Assembly: GCA_034231615.1 (NCBI GenBank)
Contig: CM067298.1
Location: 51,980,383 to 52,044,382, forward strand
From: Meghimatium bilineatum
Lineage: Eukaryota > Mollusca > Gastropoda > Stylommatophora > Philomycidae
Direction: 5' to 3'
DNA length: 64,000 bases
The position numbers and the translations under genes were made by a program. Positions within the stretch are counted from its first letter, which is position 1; every line of letters begins with the position of its first letter. Shown piece by piece: positions 54,366 through 64,000 of this stretch. The notes under the pieces are model-generated. The model was not told where the DNA came from. It ran no database searches and saw nothing but the letters and a program-made list of their open reading frames with translations.

Positions 54366-55285
54366 GAATCATAATCTGCCGCCCTTGTGGCATTAAAAAT
54401 TATGTCAAGAGATTGTAAAAGACTGGACGAAAATATTTATTTGAAAACATAATAGGTATATAAACAAAAATACATTATCATTTAACTTTTCGAGTCTTAA
54501 GGGAGGCAAAATTTAATTTTGTCCGTGATACTTTGTTCTATTGACAAAATGGCTAAATTACTTAATCTTGTGCAGCTCATGGTAGACCTTAAGTAATATT
54601 GTTTATTAACTTTAACTTTGAGAAGCTTCGTTCACATGCTGATAGCTATTGTTAAAAATATGCGAAGCATTATCACGATATTCGGCTCGGTAATACGATA
54701 GTTTCATTGCTGAATAAACTCCAGAAGCTCGAATGATCCCTTCATAAGTTTGTTTTGGCTTTTGCATCTGCTACAGAGACAAAATTGCGCAATCTCTCTC
54801 TTTCGATTTCAAACTATTTCACATCGATGTCACTGGGCTCTTCGAATTCACACTTGTATTCTGGGTTTAACGAGTTGCTTGGTGTCAAGAAAGTTTCTAT
54901 GTATTTAACATCCAGCTCATGCAGTTGCTGAAACTTGGTCTTATATTATAACTAACCCTACCGTGTACACAAAAATAGAATAGTATTAAGACACAGTATC
55001 ATAGTAGACACACATATATAATATATAAATCACATCTACTCACATAGTCGACGCACGTGGGTGCAAGTTTTGTTTGAATGAGACTTCTATCTAGGTCTAT
55101 ATGGGAACAATAAATGATTGTCCTCCAACTGAAACTTCCATAAAGGGGACTCTCAGTTCAGTTGGGAGGTAACAATTATTTCTTTTGTGTAATTTCTTGT
55201 ATGAGGACAATTCCTTTCTGGTTCTCACAGGTGATCTATAGGGGGGGGGGCGTTTCAGACACGACATATTTATTACCCAGTGGCT
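54366..55285. other. hAT 2 left interior, no coding signal
   Basis: AT-rich. Contains a hairpin at 55108-55176 (ATTGTCCTCCAACTGAA against TTCAGTTGGGAGGTAACAAT) and a G10 run at 55241-55250. Confidence 0.5.
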
Positions 55286-55289
55286 GGTT

Positions 55290-56462
55290 TAAATTACCTT
55301 TGTCCAGACTTTGAGAATTGGGATCTCCAATTCACAATGAAAACACCCAAATGGGATCCTGTAAGAACAAAAGCTGTACAGATGATATCTTTACACTTAG
55401 ACCAGGGACAGAAAGAGCCACAGAAAACAACATGGAATTATACATCACATTCGTCAACAAAAGAAGGCCTTCGACAGAGTGGACAGACAACAACTGTGGA
55501 AACACTATCAATATACGGAGTACCAGAACATTTAATCAACATATGCAAGGGCATTAATGCTAATAGCCAATGTGCAGTAAGAACAAATGCAGGTGTGTCC
55601 AATAAGTTCCAAATCCAATCAGGAGTTCGTCAAAGGTGTGTTCTATCTCCTCTACTTTTTATAATATATATCGACCACATCTATAAACTAACAAGTACCA
55701 TCGAAGAAGATAACATGGAAGACAAATTGAACGAACTACTCTTTGCATAGGTCCAAGTACTAATAGCAATATCAGAAGAACAATTGCAAGAACATATGAA
55801 CAGACTCGACACAATATGCAAAATATTGCACATGAAGATTAAAATTGATAAGACCGAAATAATGCCAATAGCTAAGAAAGAAAGAAATGTCACTTCGTCC
55901 ATCGATAATAAACACCTCAAACAAGTTAAGGAGTTCACTTACTTAGGAAGCATTATAATGAGTGAAGGGGAAAACAGTAAATAGATATAAAATAGAACCA
56001 GCAAAACATACCAGATCCTAGGACAGATGACATATATTTTTAAGAACAAAATTGTAAACATAGACACTAAAGTTGCATTATACAAGACCATTATTATCCC
56101 ATCACTGTGCTACCAGTGTCAAACCTGGACAATTACAGCACATTACAAAAGAAAAATAGTAACAGTGAAAATGATAAATGTCTACGAAGAATACTCGGAG
56201 TGTCATAAAGATATAATACCAGTAGTGGAACACATCAAAAGACAGCAGATTAAGTGGTTTTCACACTCTTCAAGATTACCGACATATAGCATGTCACAAA
56301 TGGCCATGACACATAGACATAACGGCTTTAAAGCCAGAGGCAGACCATGTAAAAGATGGATCACAGAAATCAAAGAAGCCACAGGAACAAGTTTACACAC
56401 ATCACACAAGAAGGCCATCTCCAGAGAACTCGTTTACCCCTGACGCTGCAAGACAAACAAGA
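55290..56462 (+). pseudogene. LINE family C RT to C-terminus, nested in hAT 2
   Basis: One plus frame from about 55480 to 56443: TLSIYGVPEHLINICKGINA, QSGVRQRCVLSPLLFIIYID (motif B), then at motif C ELLFA-stop-VQVLIAISEEQLQ, FTYLGSIIMSEG, IIIPSLCYQCQTWTITAHYK, QIKWFSHSSRLPTYSM and RPCKRWITEIKEATG. Motif A survives as DNA around 55450-55500 but is out of frame. At motif C the two Asp codons are replaced by TAG GTC without a length change. Two further in-frame stops near 55982-55990. The end shows a short ATAGATAGATA tail. Confidence 0.9.
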
Positions 56463-56489
56463 GATACAACGTATAGATAGATAAATATG

Positions 56490-56705
56490 ATATAACTCAC
56501 AATGAAGACCTTACTTGAAGGTAAAGTCAAAGGGAAGCGAGCAATGGATTGGCAGATATACAAGTGGGAGGGTAACATCCCAAGATGAACAGGGTACAGT
56601 CTAGCAGAGTGCACAACCAAAACAGGAGACAGGAAATGTTGGAGGTCTGTTGCCTTCCTTCCTTCGTTGCAGAGACAGTATCTGATGATGATGATGTCTA
56701 CCTGT
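56490..56705 (+). pseudogene. LINE family A2 3' end with (ATG) tail
   Basis: ATGAAGACCTTACTTGAAGG, AAAGTCAAAGGGAAGCGAGC, TACAAGTGGGAGGGTAACAT and GGTACAGTCTAGCAGAGTGC mirror 15180-15290; one stop in ITR-TGY. Ends CTGATGATGATGATG at about 56680-56695. Confidence 0.85.
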
Positions 56706-57530
56706 GGAATTTCTAGTTTCTCCTGAATGACCAATGACAATTTAAAGGTCTCTCTTCTCTCCCTTTAAGCGCTCTAATTGCAATTGCATGGTCAGTGGGC
56801 GTCACAGCGGGCACGCCCCTTTATGGTTTATTGAGATCTTGCAGAAAACTAAAAGGTCAGAAAGTATCAGGTTGCGTTCCAACATGGAACGTTATAAGAA
56901 AACCTGTCTCTACCACACAAAAATACATAAAAATCCGTGGATGTCGATGTACGCCCATACAGCCGTACATCTTGGGAAAAACCATACAATATTCGGCGAT
57001 TTGGGCTGGGAGTGAGAGGATTCACAAAATGTACCATCAGTCGATCACAACAAACATTGAACATATTACGTGTAAAACCATCTGCCTACATCTTACTTTG
57101 GCAGGGGCGGTTATAATCATCCCTTTGTTTTTATAAAAAAGAATCTTTTTAGGATTTCCTCAGACGCAATAAGCACATCTGGTTTTTGTATTATCTAGGG
57201 TTGTATAAGTTTTCGCATGTTCTATTTGTCTATTTGCAAACTTATATGCTTCTAGTGGAATGCTGCTATATATTTATGTTCAGAGTTAGCTTAATTATCC
57301 AATTTTGTTTCTCATATAACATAATATTTGTACATTTTGCCGCATATAAATTATTTTTTATATAAACTTAAAAAACACCATAAACACAAACCAACTGCAC
57401 TTTTCCGGGTTCATTTTATTGTTTCATATTTTGAATACTATTATTGGGAAAGGTTATTTTGTCATAGTTGTCATTGTCAAGTAAGGAATTGTTAATTTAG
57501 TAGCTGGATATTTAGTTTTTGAAAATTTGC
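56706..57530. other. hAT 2 right interior, no coding signal
   Basis: A 113-codon plus frame at 56795-57136 and overlapping 75-codon frame have no recognised motif. Confidence 0.45.
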
Positions 57531-57603
57531 CGCCCTCCCGATGATGCCGCCCGGGGCGGTCCGCACCTCCGCCCCCCCCCCTCGCTACGCCACTGTCTGG
57601 GTA

Positions 57604-58155
57604 TACGCAGATATACAGCATATACTCACATTTTTCGTGTGTTTCTTACTGTGGTTCTGATTTGGTTCAACACAAAGAAACTTACATGCATATTCACAAT
57701 ATTCAACCGTGAAATACTCAAATGGTCATCTATGGGTTATTTTGAATCACAATGGTAAACGATCAAGTACACTGACACACGATATACCAAGTGATATGTT
57801 AAGAGATAAAGTTGCAGTGTTGCGAAACAACAATATACTGAAGATGGTTAATATGATTTATAGCTGACTCCCCCCAAACCCCCCAACCCACCGACACTTC
57901 CGGGTAGTAAATTTTGACACAAAGCGAGTTTTCAGTTTAGAAGTATCTTATTTCACTTTTATAGAAACTGTACAATTAAACACTGCATGGACCATGAGAT
58001 TTGAGAATAAAAGACCTGAAGGCAGACGCAAAACACGCCTTTTATACAAACATTTTCTATTATTTTGTGCTGTTCGTTGGTCGGCATTGGCAGACGACAC
58101 AAAGTGACTAACGAAAAATTGCCGTGACCACGACAATATACAATATTAATGAAAT
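57604..58155. other. Unassigned sequence
   Basis: No supported feature. Confidence 0.45.
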
Positions 58156-58159
58156 AATA

Positions 58160-58430
58160 TCAACTACTTAAAATTAGCATGGTTTGGACATGTATGCAGA
58201 CATGATTCCTTATCAAAAACTATACTGTAGGGAGCCGTCGAAGGGGGAGGAGCAGAGAAGGGAAAATAAAGACATGGACAAACAACATCAAGGAATGGAC
58301 ATGGCGAGATTTTTCCTCACTCATCCCCATCGTTGAAGATAGTAATCGCTGGAGTAATAGCTGTGTGTTGAAGAATCCAATGTTGTACCCCTACCATCCT
58401 GACGGGTTACGGGCTTAGTAATGGATGAAA
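58160..58430 (+). pseudogene. LINE family I C-terminus, copy 2
   Basis: GATTCCTTATCAAAAACTAT, ATCAAGGAATGGACATGGCG, TTGTACCCCTACCATCCTGA and GGGTTACGGGCTTAGT parallel 10425-10645. The upstream ATTAGCATGGTTTGGACATG (AWFGHV) is present here. Frame is broken by TAG after CTATACTG. Confidence 0.8.
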
Positions 58431-58910
58431 TACTTTCAAATACAAAACTGAATAGTCAACTTAGTAGAGTATTAGATTTAGGTGAAATATTCATTATTCA
58501 GTTGAAAACTTCGTGTGCACACAGGAAGAGTAATTGCATTCAGTTCTGAGTTTTTGTGTGTGAATGAAACAAATTGTTAGTTAATTTTATTTTGTGATAA
58601 ATAAGCATTATTTGTGGTGTGACACTTACTCGAACACTTAAGAAACACACAGGTGAGTTAGGGGAAAACAACCCTTTCTAATTAGATGTTGAACTTTTTA
58701 AAGGTACATTTCATATATCAACATTTTTATTTATATTTTGAAGTAATGAACCATATTTCTGTGTGTTCTATTTAGGGAGAGGAGGGGGGGGGGTGAATGT
58801 TGCCAGGCAATTTTCGCAAAAAAAAAAATCACTGCTCGTATTCACGCTTCTATGGAGTGCTTATCTTCAATAATGTTGCATACTACTGTTCTATTTTGGA
58901 GAGTATTCAG
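58431..58910. other. Unassigned AT-rich sequence
   Basis: Only a G10 run at 58784-58793 and an A run near 58820 stand out. Confidence 0.45.
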
Positions 58911-59445
58911 TTCTCTAATAATGTAGGATCTAGTTTAGTAACCATGACAGCTCTTCTCAGACACTTCATTTAACATGTAACTATTTTACTTTGCAGTTAT
59001 GTTATGTTATGTTCCTCCAGGGACATAGGCCGCGCATAGGGCAGAAACCATAGCTTTCAATTTCTGTCTTTGTGTTGCCAGGTCTTTCAATTCTTGCGTG
59101 TTGTTTAGGTTCATTGGCATGCCTTCTCTATTAATGGTTCTTCGTAGAGTTTCTCTAGGTCTACCTCTTCTTGTTACTCCGGGTGGCACCCAATATAGTG
59201 ACTGCTGGGGAATTCTTAGACTGTTCATTCTGAGAACATGGCCGATGTCTCTAATGAAGGAAGATATATAGGTTGCAGTGAGAATGATTAAATATCTTGT
59301 TTGACATCGGTAGCAGAGTGTTGGTATAAAAATTGTAGATATTTTCTGTCTTTTTATTTCCGTCTTGATCTTTTGGTTGAGAAAAATGGTGAATATTGGC
59401 AAGCCACTGTGTTTGCTTTCTGACACCATCTTTATATTTCACTGT
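58911..59445 (-). pseudogene. LINE family B thumb, split by LINE D1
   Basis: Minus strand 59429 down: SESKHSGLPIFTIFLNQKIK, TEIKRQKISTIFIPTLCYRC and QTRYLI, then the inserted D1 fragment (58998-59272), then family B resumes at 58990 as the complement of CTCAGACACTTCATTT and CATGACAGC (KCLRRAVMVTK). The 140-codon open frame is a fusion of B and D1 and is not a real protein. Confidence 0.85.
58991..59279 (-). mobile_element. LINE family D1 3' fragment, copy 1, 7-bp target duplication
   Basis: TTGCAGT at 58991-58997 and 59273-59279 flanks 58998-59272. Minus strand: SSFIRDIGHVLRMNSLRIPQ, GVTRRGRPRETLRRTINREG, NLNNTQELKDLATQRQKLKA, SALCAAYVPGG, stop, and a GGAACATAACATAACATAA tail. The 5' end is within one or two bases of that of copy 2 at 60610-60899. 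About 17 bases are deleted after GATGT relative to copy 2. Confidence 0.93.
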
Positions 59446-59745
59446 ATCGTATTATGGCCCAATGAAATTCCTAAACATTCTTGTTCCTGACAACAGAGTA
59501 TCTGGTTACCAGTTTTGCCATTTCCCATCCTAGAAGATTTTAGAGGGTAAAACATCTCACAGTCGTCGCTAAATGATGATACAAAGAGTATGCCATCCTT
59601 ATACTCTTCTTTCAACAGCGGATGCTTGTCCAATTTAGTTATATCAATGATTTTTACCATTAAAAAGGTAGTGGAGATTGTGATTCGGTGATCATAACCT
59701 CCAAGTATTATAAATATTACTATTGTAAAAAAATAATTGTTTTTT
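59439..59745 (-). other. Unrecognised 73-codon frame and flank
   Basis: Minus frame 59660-59439 begins MVKIIDITKLDKHPLLKEEY and includes ILFVSSFSDDCEMFYPLKSS. It does not resemble the LINE proteins nearby and no family comes to mind. Could be an exon, a piece of an unfamiliar transposon or chance. Confidence 0.3.
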
Positions 59746-59749
59746 TAAT

Positions 59750-60075
59750 TATTGATTCTTGATTAGAAACTAACATCACATCATGTGGGACACTCCCATA
59801 AGTGATCCGCTTTCCGTTCCAGCAGCCATCCCAGTGTATGTAGACTCAGAGTCTCGGTCAGATGTTGATTACGCTATTTTTGGGTCTTTCCAATAAAGCT
59901 ACTTTTTCTACCCTCACCTCTACACACTCCCATTTCTGACATTCTTTGCATGTGTATGTTCTCAGCCTCTTTAACACCACATTCAATTTGCAATGAATTT
60001 ATGATTACCTTAATATGTTTGTTTATTATGAGATTAAAGCGTCGTAAGCCGAGGCGCAGCTCTTTCAACCTAAGA
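59750..60075 (-). pseudogene. LINE family E2 C-terminus relic
   Basis: Minus strand: LRLGLRRFNLIINKHIKVII, VKEAENIHMQRMSEMG (compare EHIQRMV at 37.9 kb), then RKADHLWECPT and a 3' tail with TAATCAAGAATCAATAATT. RNase H proper is absent. Confidence 0.75.
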
Positions 60076-60165
60076 CCGAATCTTGTTTGTTTGTTTATTA
60101 ATTATTGGATTAAAGCTTCTAATTGTCCTATAACGTCACTTTCAACCTAAGACCAGAGTCTATTT
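60010..60165. repeat. ~85-bp tandem duplication
   Basis: TTTGTTTATTATGAGATTAA and TTTGTTTATTAATTATTGGATTAA, each followed by TTTCAACCTAAGACC at about 60062 and 60148. The left unit overlaps the E2 relic. Confidence 0.75.
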
Positions 60166-60284
60166 TTGCTTACATCATTGATTTTTACCTTTGTGGGGAA
60201 TTATGGTCTGGGACGATATTAGACTATAGAAGCAGATCGAATCATTAAAAAGTAGGCATACAAGATAAAAAACGATGACGACCC

Positions 60285-60410
60285 AAGGGAAGTTCTTTGT
60301 AGAACAACCATTAAAGAGCAAATGACTATGGGTTTAAAAAACATGCAATAATTACAGAACAGCAGTAAAACGATGGACAGCATTATTGGCGTCTGACGTT
60401 AAAGGAACAG
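60285..60410 (+). pseudogene. LINE family D C-terminus fragment, plus strand
   Basis: DPREVLCRTTIKEQMTMGLK then NSSKTMDSIIGV resembles the D1 segment RPRETLRRTINREGMPMNLN. Short and diverged. Confidence 0.5.
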
Positions 60411-60598
60411 AGATTATTTGTTTCTATCATATAGCAAAAACACAAACAAAAATACCCCTTAATTTTACTGTTTCACGCATGCAGACAACTACAGACACGC
60501 TTCACCAGAATTTTAGAAAATATGGGAACAAGAAATCTTTCTAAATTTGAAACACTTGTAACGTTCACATGACTGCTGGGTCTATTGAAGAATACTTG

Positions 60599-60910
60599 TA
60601 TTCGGCTATGTTATGTTATGTTATGTTCCTCCAGGGCCATAGGCGGCGCATAGGGCAGAAACCATAGCTTTCCATTTCTGTCTTTGTGTTGCCAGGTCTT
60701 TCAATTCTTGCGTGTTGTTTAGGTTCATTGACATGCCTTCTCTATTAATGGTTCTTCGTAGAGTTTCTCTAGGTCTCCCTCTTCTTCTTACTCCAGGTGG
60801 CACCCAATATAGTGACTACTTGGGAATTCTTAGGCTGTTCATTCTGAGAACATGGCCGATGTAAGTCCAACGCCTTTGTCTAATGAAGGAAGATATATAT
60901 ATTCGGCTAT
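60599..60910 (-). mobile_element. LINE family D1 3' fragment, copy 2, 11-bp target duplication
   Basis: TATTCGGCTAT at 60599-60609 and 60900-60910 flanks about 60610-60899. Same coding content as copy 1 (MPPGVRRRGRPRETLRRTIN onward, ending AAYGPGGT) and a four-unit (ACATA)n tail. 60 codons are open. About 95% identical to copy 1 by eye outside the 17-base difference. Confidence 0.95.
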
Positions 60911-61850
60911 AATAAGAGTTATTTCGGTTTCTTTCGATTGCGAAAAATCGACATTAAAAAAGAAATACTACGCCAACACTTGTTTGGATGTAATACGCAC
61001 TATAAAGTCAGTGGGAGGATAATTTGCACATGAAAGGTACATGTACAAAGTGTGATGGGTTCTTGACAAATTTCTAGGAAACACACTTTACATAAACATT
61101 GTAGTAGACACAGACAGTATGCACACTACACTGTAGTATTGTTTACTTCCTAAAAGAGTACAAATAACATGAATCTATTGTGTAACTTCATCAAGAAAAA
61201 AAACAAGGAGACGATTCACTCGCTGCGAAACCCATCCCTAAGTAATCAAACGCAATACATTTCGATTTGTGGACAAAATCTCTATCCAAATCGATTGAGC
61301 CGATCATATCCAATACTAGCTGATCAAACGAAGAGAAAATCCTGATACAAAAATACAGATATGTCCAGCAATTGAAACCTTTGTTTCTAAGAGTAGACAC
61401 CGAGGGAACAGTGGGAGTTGACATTGCGTGCAGTTCTAAATAGAAGCCGGGTTTTCTCATTTATTTTCGAAAGATTACATTGCAATTGTGGTCCGTATGT
61501 TAATAAATGGGCTCTTTTCTCTCACAAGTATAGACTGACGGGCAACGTACCTCAAGGATTGGTGCACGGGCAGACATGCCCGCGCACTCTATCATCCTTG
61601 TCAGATTTCGTCGTAATACTTTGCATCCAATTACATCGGGATTCCATCAGCGTGTGCCTGTTTCTTTCAATTATCGGTTGCAGGCGTTCCAGGCGTTCTC
61701 AAAATGGTTCTTACGAGCGCCACGAGTGAGATCATTTACTGACTTTTCGTGCTCTCGCCGTGTGAGTAGAAATGTGTTATCAAACACAAATATTTTTATC
61801 CTCTGAAGTTATACTGTTTTGTGCGAACCGAATTAAATCGAGTTGTTATT
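60911..61850. other. Least repeat-like stretch; two unrecognised frames
   Basis: A minus frame 61191-61460 (89 codons, contains DYLGMGFAASESSP) and a plus frame 61418-61729 (103 codons) overlap at 61418-61460. Composition is less AT-rich than elsewhere and I see no shared repeats. Neither protein is recognised. If a host exon exists in this window, this is the most plausible place, but there is no positive evidence. Confidence 0.35.
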
Positions 61851-61854
61851 CATT

Positions 61855-62160
61855 TATTATACTCTATTCTTAATTATAAACTATCATCACTACACAAGGG
61901 GCATTCCTATAAGTGTTTCACTTGCCATTTCGTCAGCTATTTAACAATATATAAAACCAGTGTCCAATTCATTTGTTGGTTCTTCTGATTTTTACAAAGA
62001 GGATATCATTTATTTCCTTCTCTTTTGGTCATTGCCATTTCTATCATTCTCTGTACATGTACATTGTATCTTTCAGCGTCATCTTTCACTTTTTTAAGTG
62101 TATGTTCCATGACTGCTTTCGCTAACTTAGCTCTGTATTTTCTCTTCAATCTGCCATATA
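61855..62160 (-). pseudogene. LINE family E2 C-terminus relic
   Basis: Minus strand: YGRLKRKYRAKLAKAVMEHT, LKKVKDDAERYNVHVQRMIE and MAMTKREGNK, then an HLWECPLCSDD-like end and a TATAATTAAGAATAGAG tail near 61860. The CPLCSD end agrees with CPVCSDDD in E1. Confidence 0.8.
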
Positions 62161-62164
62161 CTAG

Positions 62165-62650
62165 AGCTTTAGCTCATAATGAATCAATGCTATCGCTTTT
62201 GTATATTGAAACAATTGGACAATGTCATTCAGAAAGCTAGAAAGGGTGTCAGTGAAGTAAAAATCATGGAATCTGCAGAAATGCCGCAGCTAACCCTTTT
62301 TCAGATGATACAGGCAGTGGTATTATCTGTGTTGGACTATGGTTTAGGTTTACTTACACTGTAGCAAACACAGGTGGATAGACTGGAGAGAGTTGAAAAT
62401 GAGGCCATGAGAGTTGTCCTAGTATACACAAGGGATATACCTATCGTGGCCATAAGGTTTCTCCTAGACCTACCAAGCATCAAATCAAGACATAAAATAG
62501 CTCAGGTTAAAGAATACTTCAAGGTCGCCAATAATGATCTTCACCTCTTACACCAATCTCTAGACAACACGGATGGCTATCGGAACGGCTAGCAGAGCAT
62601 ATATGAGTATTTCCCACAGTGCTGTGACGCTTGTTCCTAATTAAGAATCA
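62165..62650 (+). pseudogene. LINE family E2 RT thumb fused to the element's 3' end
   Basis: Plus strand: NVIQKARKGVSEVKIMESAE, VVLSVLDYGLGLLTL-stop-QTQVDRLERVENEAMRVVL, RFLLDLPSIKSRHKIAQVKE and YFKVANNDLHLLHQSLD, then directly the 3' end (GCATATATGAG, CGCTTGTTCCTAATTAAGAA). The RNase H portion is deleted. Matches E1 at 21200-21400 and 4680-4860. Confidence 0.85.
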
Positions 62651-63170
62651 GGAAGAATCAAATCTTTCGTTGCCTCTGACTTCTGCATCACCTGGACAAT
62701 AGATCCAAGTGATTCTTTGGACGAAATTGAAGTATGACAGAATCACTGCGAGTGTTGGTGGTTGTGTCGTCAGACAAGTAAGAGAGTCTGTTATTGCTTC
62801 TGTTTCCATTGGCATGCAGAATATTGTTATATGATTGCAAAAAGATTGCTCCACCGCTTTCTTGCCATTTTGGTAGACGATGAAACCCCATTGGTTTATT
62901 TCTTTTATTACTTATTCATATGTGTAAATAATCATATCTTGTGGCTTTGAGTAACGCTAGTTGAGTTTTTATATCATTCCTTCTGTCTTGGTTGCTGCCT
63001 AATCGCGACACTATCTTCCTAACTGTATTAGCATTCGTCAAGGACTTTCTATTTTTCTTTCAACAAATCGCATCCTTCCTACTTCTTCTACCCCGTATAA
63101 ACAGAGTAGGGTACCTTCTGCTTCTGCTATCCAAGAATTTCCATATTTAATGCGAGTTCCCTTTGTGTTA
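62650..63170 (-). pseudogene. LINE family E2 connection and RNase H relic
   Basis: Minus strand from about 63165: GNSWIAEAEGTL and YGVEEVGRM (connection, compare GRSWMGRAENVI in E1), then FCMPMETEAITDSLTCL with the RNase H Glu, an ILSYFNF segment where E1 has ILSDSMS (Asp lost), and RITWIYCPGDAEVRGNERFD. Faces the plus-strand E2 copy tail to tail. Confidence 0.8.
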
Positions 63171-63359
63171 TCAAAATGTTGGTGTAAAAAGTGGCGGTTC
63201 ATTATAATGTATTTTTTTTTAGCTCACTGATAGTCGTGTATGAAGTGTCTTATGCTGGAATATTTCGTAAATTATTTCATAATGGAAGAATAATACAAAT
63301 CAAATAGTTATTCTCCGAAAAGTCATTGAACCATCATGATAGGTGGTATAGAAAAGCTG

Positions 63360-63690
63360 CTATTAACTTTGCAGATCTTTCAGGAAAAATAGTTCACAAC
63401 CTACAACATGAAAGCCTTTGGTCTATACATACATTTTTGAAGATCATCAACGTATAATTAATATTGCCAAAACTTCCCATAAGAGCATTAAATACTTCAA
63501 CCCGCAGTTCAAGATAAAAAAAGGAGTATGACAAGGACGCATAACATCTGCACTAAATGTTAAAATATTGTCACTGGTTGAACAATACCAAGAGAAAAAC
63601 AAGACAAATACCGCAAAAGGTATGAGATTGACTTCTACCTTAGACGATCTAGACTATGTGTGAACAAAATACGACGAATGGGTTAAATCT
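63360..63690 (+). pseudogene. RT palm relic
   Basis: Plus strand: NLQHESLWSIHTFLKIINV (after motif A), SIKYFNPQFKIKKGV and QGRITSALNVKILS (motif B, GVRQG), TAKGMRLTSTLDDLDYV (motif C region, YADD reduced to LDD). Strongly decayed. Confidence 0.6.
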
Positions 63691-63879
63691 TATTATTAAA
63701 TCTGTACTGGCCTTCCAGGCTATGTTATAATTATGGCACTACTAATATGCATTGACCGGATAAATTAAAATATTACATCACAAGTTTTTACACGCAAAAA
63801 TATATAAAGCGACGCTAAATAGAGATAAAGAGAAAATGATTTCTACGTAAAATCTGTTAGGTTACGAATGAACTACATG

Positions 63880-64000
63880 TTCAGAACTAACTAAAAAGAG
63901 ACTTGGGGAGAACGTGTCTTTAATGATGGACATAAAAGGCAACAATAAACAATACCAGTATTGGAAAACATCAAAAGACAACGGATCAGGTGGTTTGCAC
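63880..64000 (+). pseudogene. LINE family B/C fragment running off the window
   Basis: TACCAGTATTGGAAAACATC codes PVLENIKRQRIRWFA, the element's segment before the GHLxRM motif. Continues past base 64000. Confidence 0.7.

Larger units (their letters stand above)
54323..57603. mobile_element. hAT element 2 with 8-bp target duplication, 3.26 kb with nested LINEs
   Basis: TCTGGGTA at 54323-54330 and 57596-57603 flanks 54331-57595. The left end CAGTGGCGTAGCG and the right end in reverse CAGTGGCGTAGCG are identical over 13 bp, and both subterminal regions carry GCCCGGGGCGG. No transposase frame was seen. The LINE C and LINE A2 pieces inside (55290-56462 and 56490-56700) were added later, leaving about 1.9 kb of hAT-derived sequence. 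Confidence 0.94.

Noticed and set aside
59007..59429. 140-codon protein with RT thumb and RRGRPRETL C-terminus
   Set aside because: Crosses a nested insertion with a 7-bp duplication; it is a fusion of two LINE families.

Overview
The window reads as a fragment of an animal, probably invertebrate, nuclear genome: AT-rich, with no bacterial gene layout, no intact long reading frame, dense minisatellites and microsatellites, and layers of decayed transposable elements. Several non-LTR retrotransposon (LINE) families, tRNA-derived SINEs, hAT and Tigger-like DNA transposons and Helitron relics occur together. That mix fits a lophotrochozoan such as a mollusc, but this is a weak inference and no taxon is fixed by the sequence. 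I could not recognise any host protein gene, rRNA or functional tRNA gene. Almost every long open frame is a piece of a reverse transcriptase, an apurinic-type endonuclease, an RNase H, or a tandem repeat whose unit length is a multiple of three.

LINE families are separated here by their C-terminal sequence and 3' tail. (A/G) RTE-like families with (ATG)n tails: 15.1, 16.3, 26.3-27.8, 29.6-32.5, 33.4, 38.3, 39.8, 46.6, 48, 49.9, 51.5, 52.3, 53.4 and 56.5 kb. (B) a family with a GRPRKRWIEN C-terminus and an (ACAATAG)n tail: 1-1.5, 13.6, 18.1, 43.7, 58.9 kb. (C) relatives of B: 28.9, 49.7/50.6, 55.3-56.4 kb. (D) families ending in GRPRETLRRTIN or KRGRPKTTL: 44.5, 45.3, 59.0, 60.3, 60.6 kb. (E) reverse transcriptase plus RNase H elements of the I/Nimb type: 4.3, 20.2-22.4, 37.7, 59.8, 61.9-63.2 kb. 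(I) a family with an (ATTG)n tail: 10.4, 58.2 kb. Most are 5'-truncated 3' ends, as expected from target-primed reverse transcription.

DNA transposons with legible boundaries are a Tigger-like element at 7.24-8.66 kb (TA target duplication) and two hAT elements at 32.92-34.31 and 54.33-57.60 kb (8-bp target duplications), each hAT filled with later LINE insertions. Helitron N-terminal relics lie at 5.4 and 23.5 kb, and a foldback element at 24.9 kb. The SINE with a tRNA-Met-like head is present in three copies, two with clean target duplications and one split by a LINE.

The main value of the window is its insertion record. At least twelve insertions have target-site duplications that can be read directly, and several are nested, so relative ages can be ordered. 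One 259-bp insertion can be compared with its own empty site in a duplicated segment 1.2 kb away. I found no evidence for a novel functional system. The most unusual items are the two short D-family insertions with the same 5' end, the recently inactivated RNase H LINE at 20-22 kb, the frequent long G/C homopolymers in AT-rich DNA, and a GC-richer block with ~106-bp repeats at 34.8-36.1 kb.
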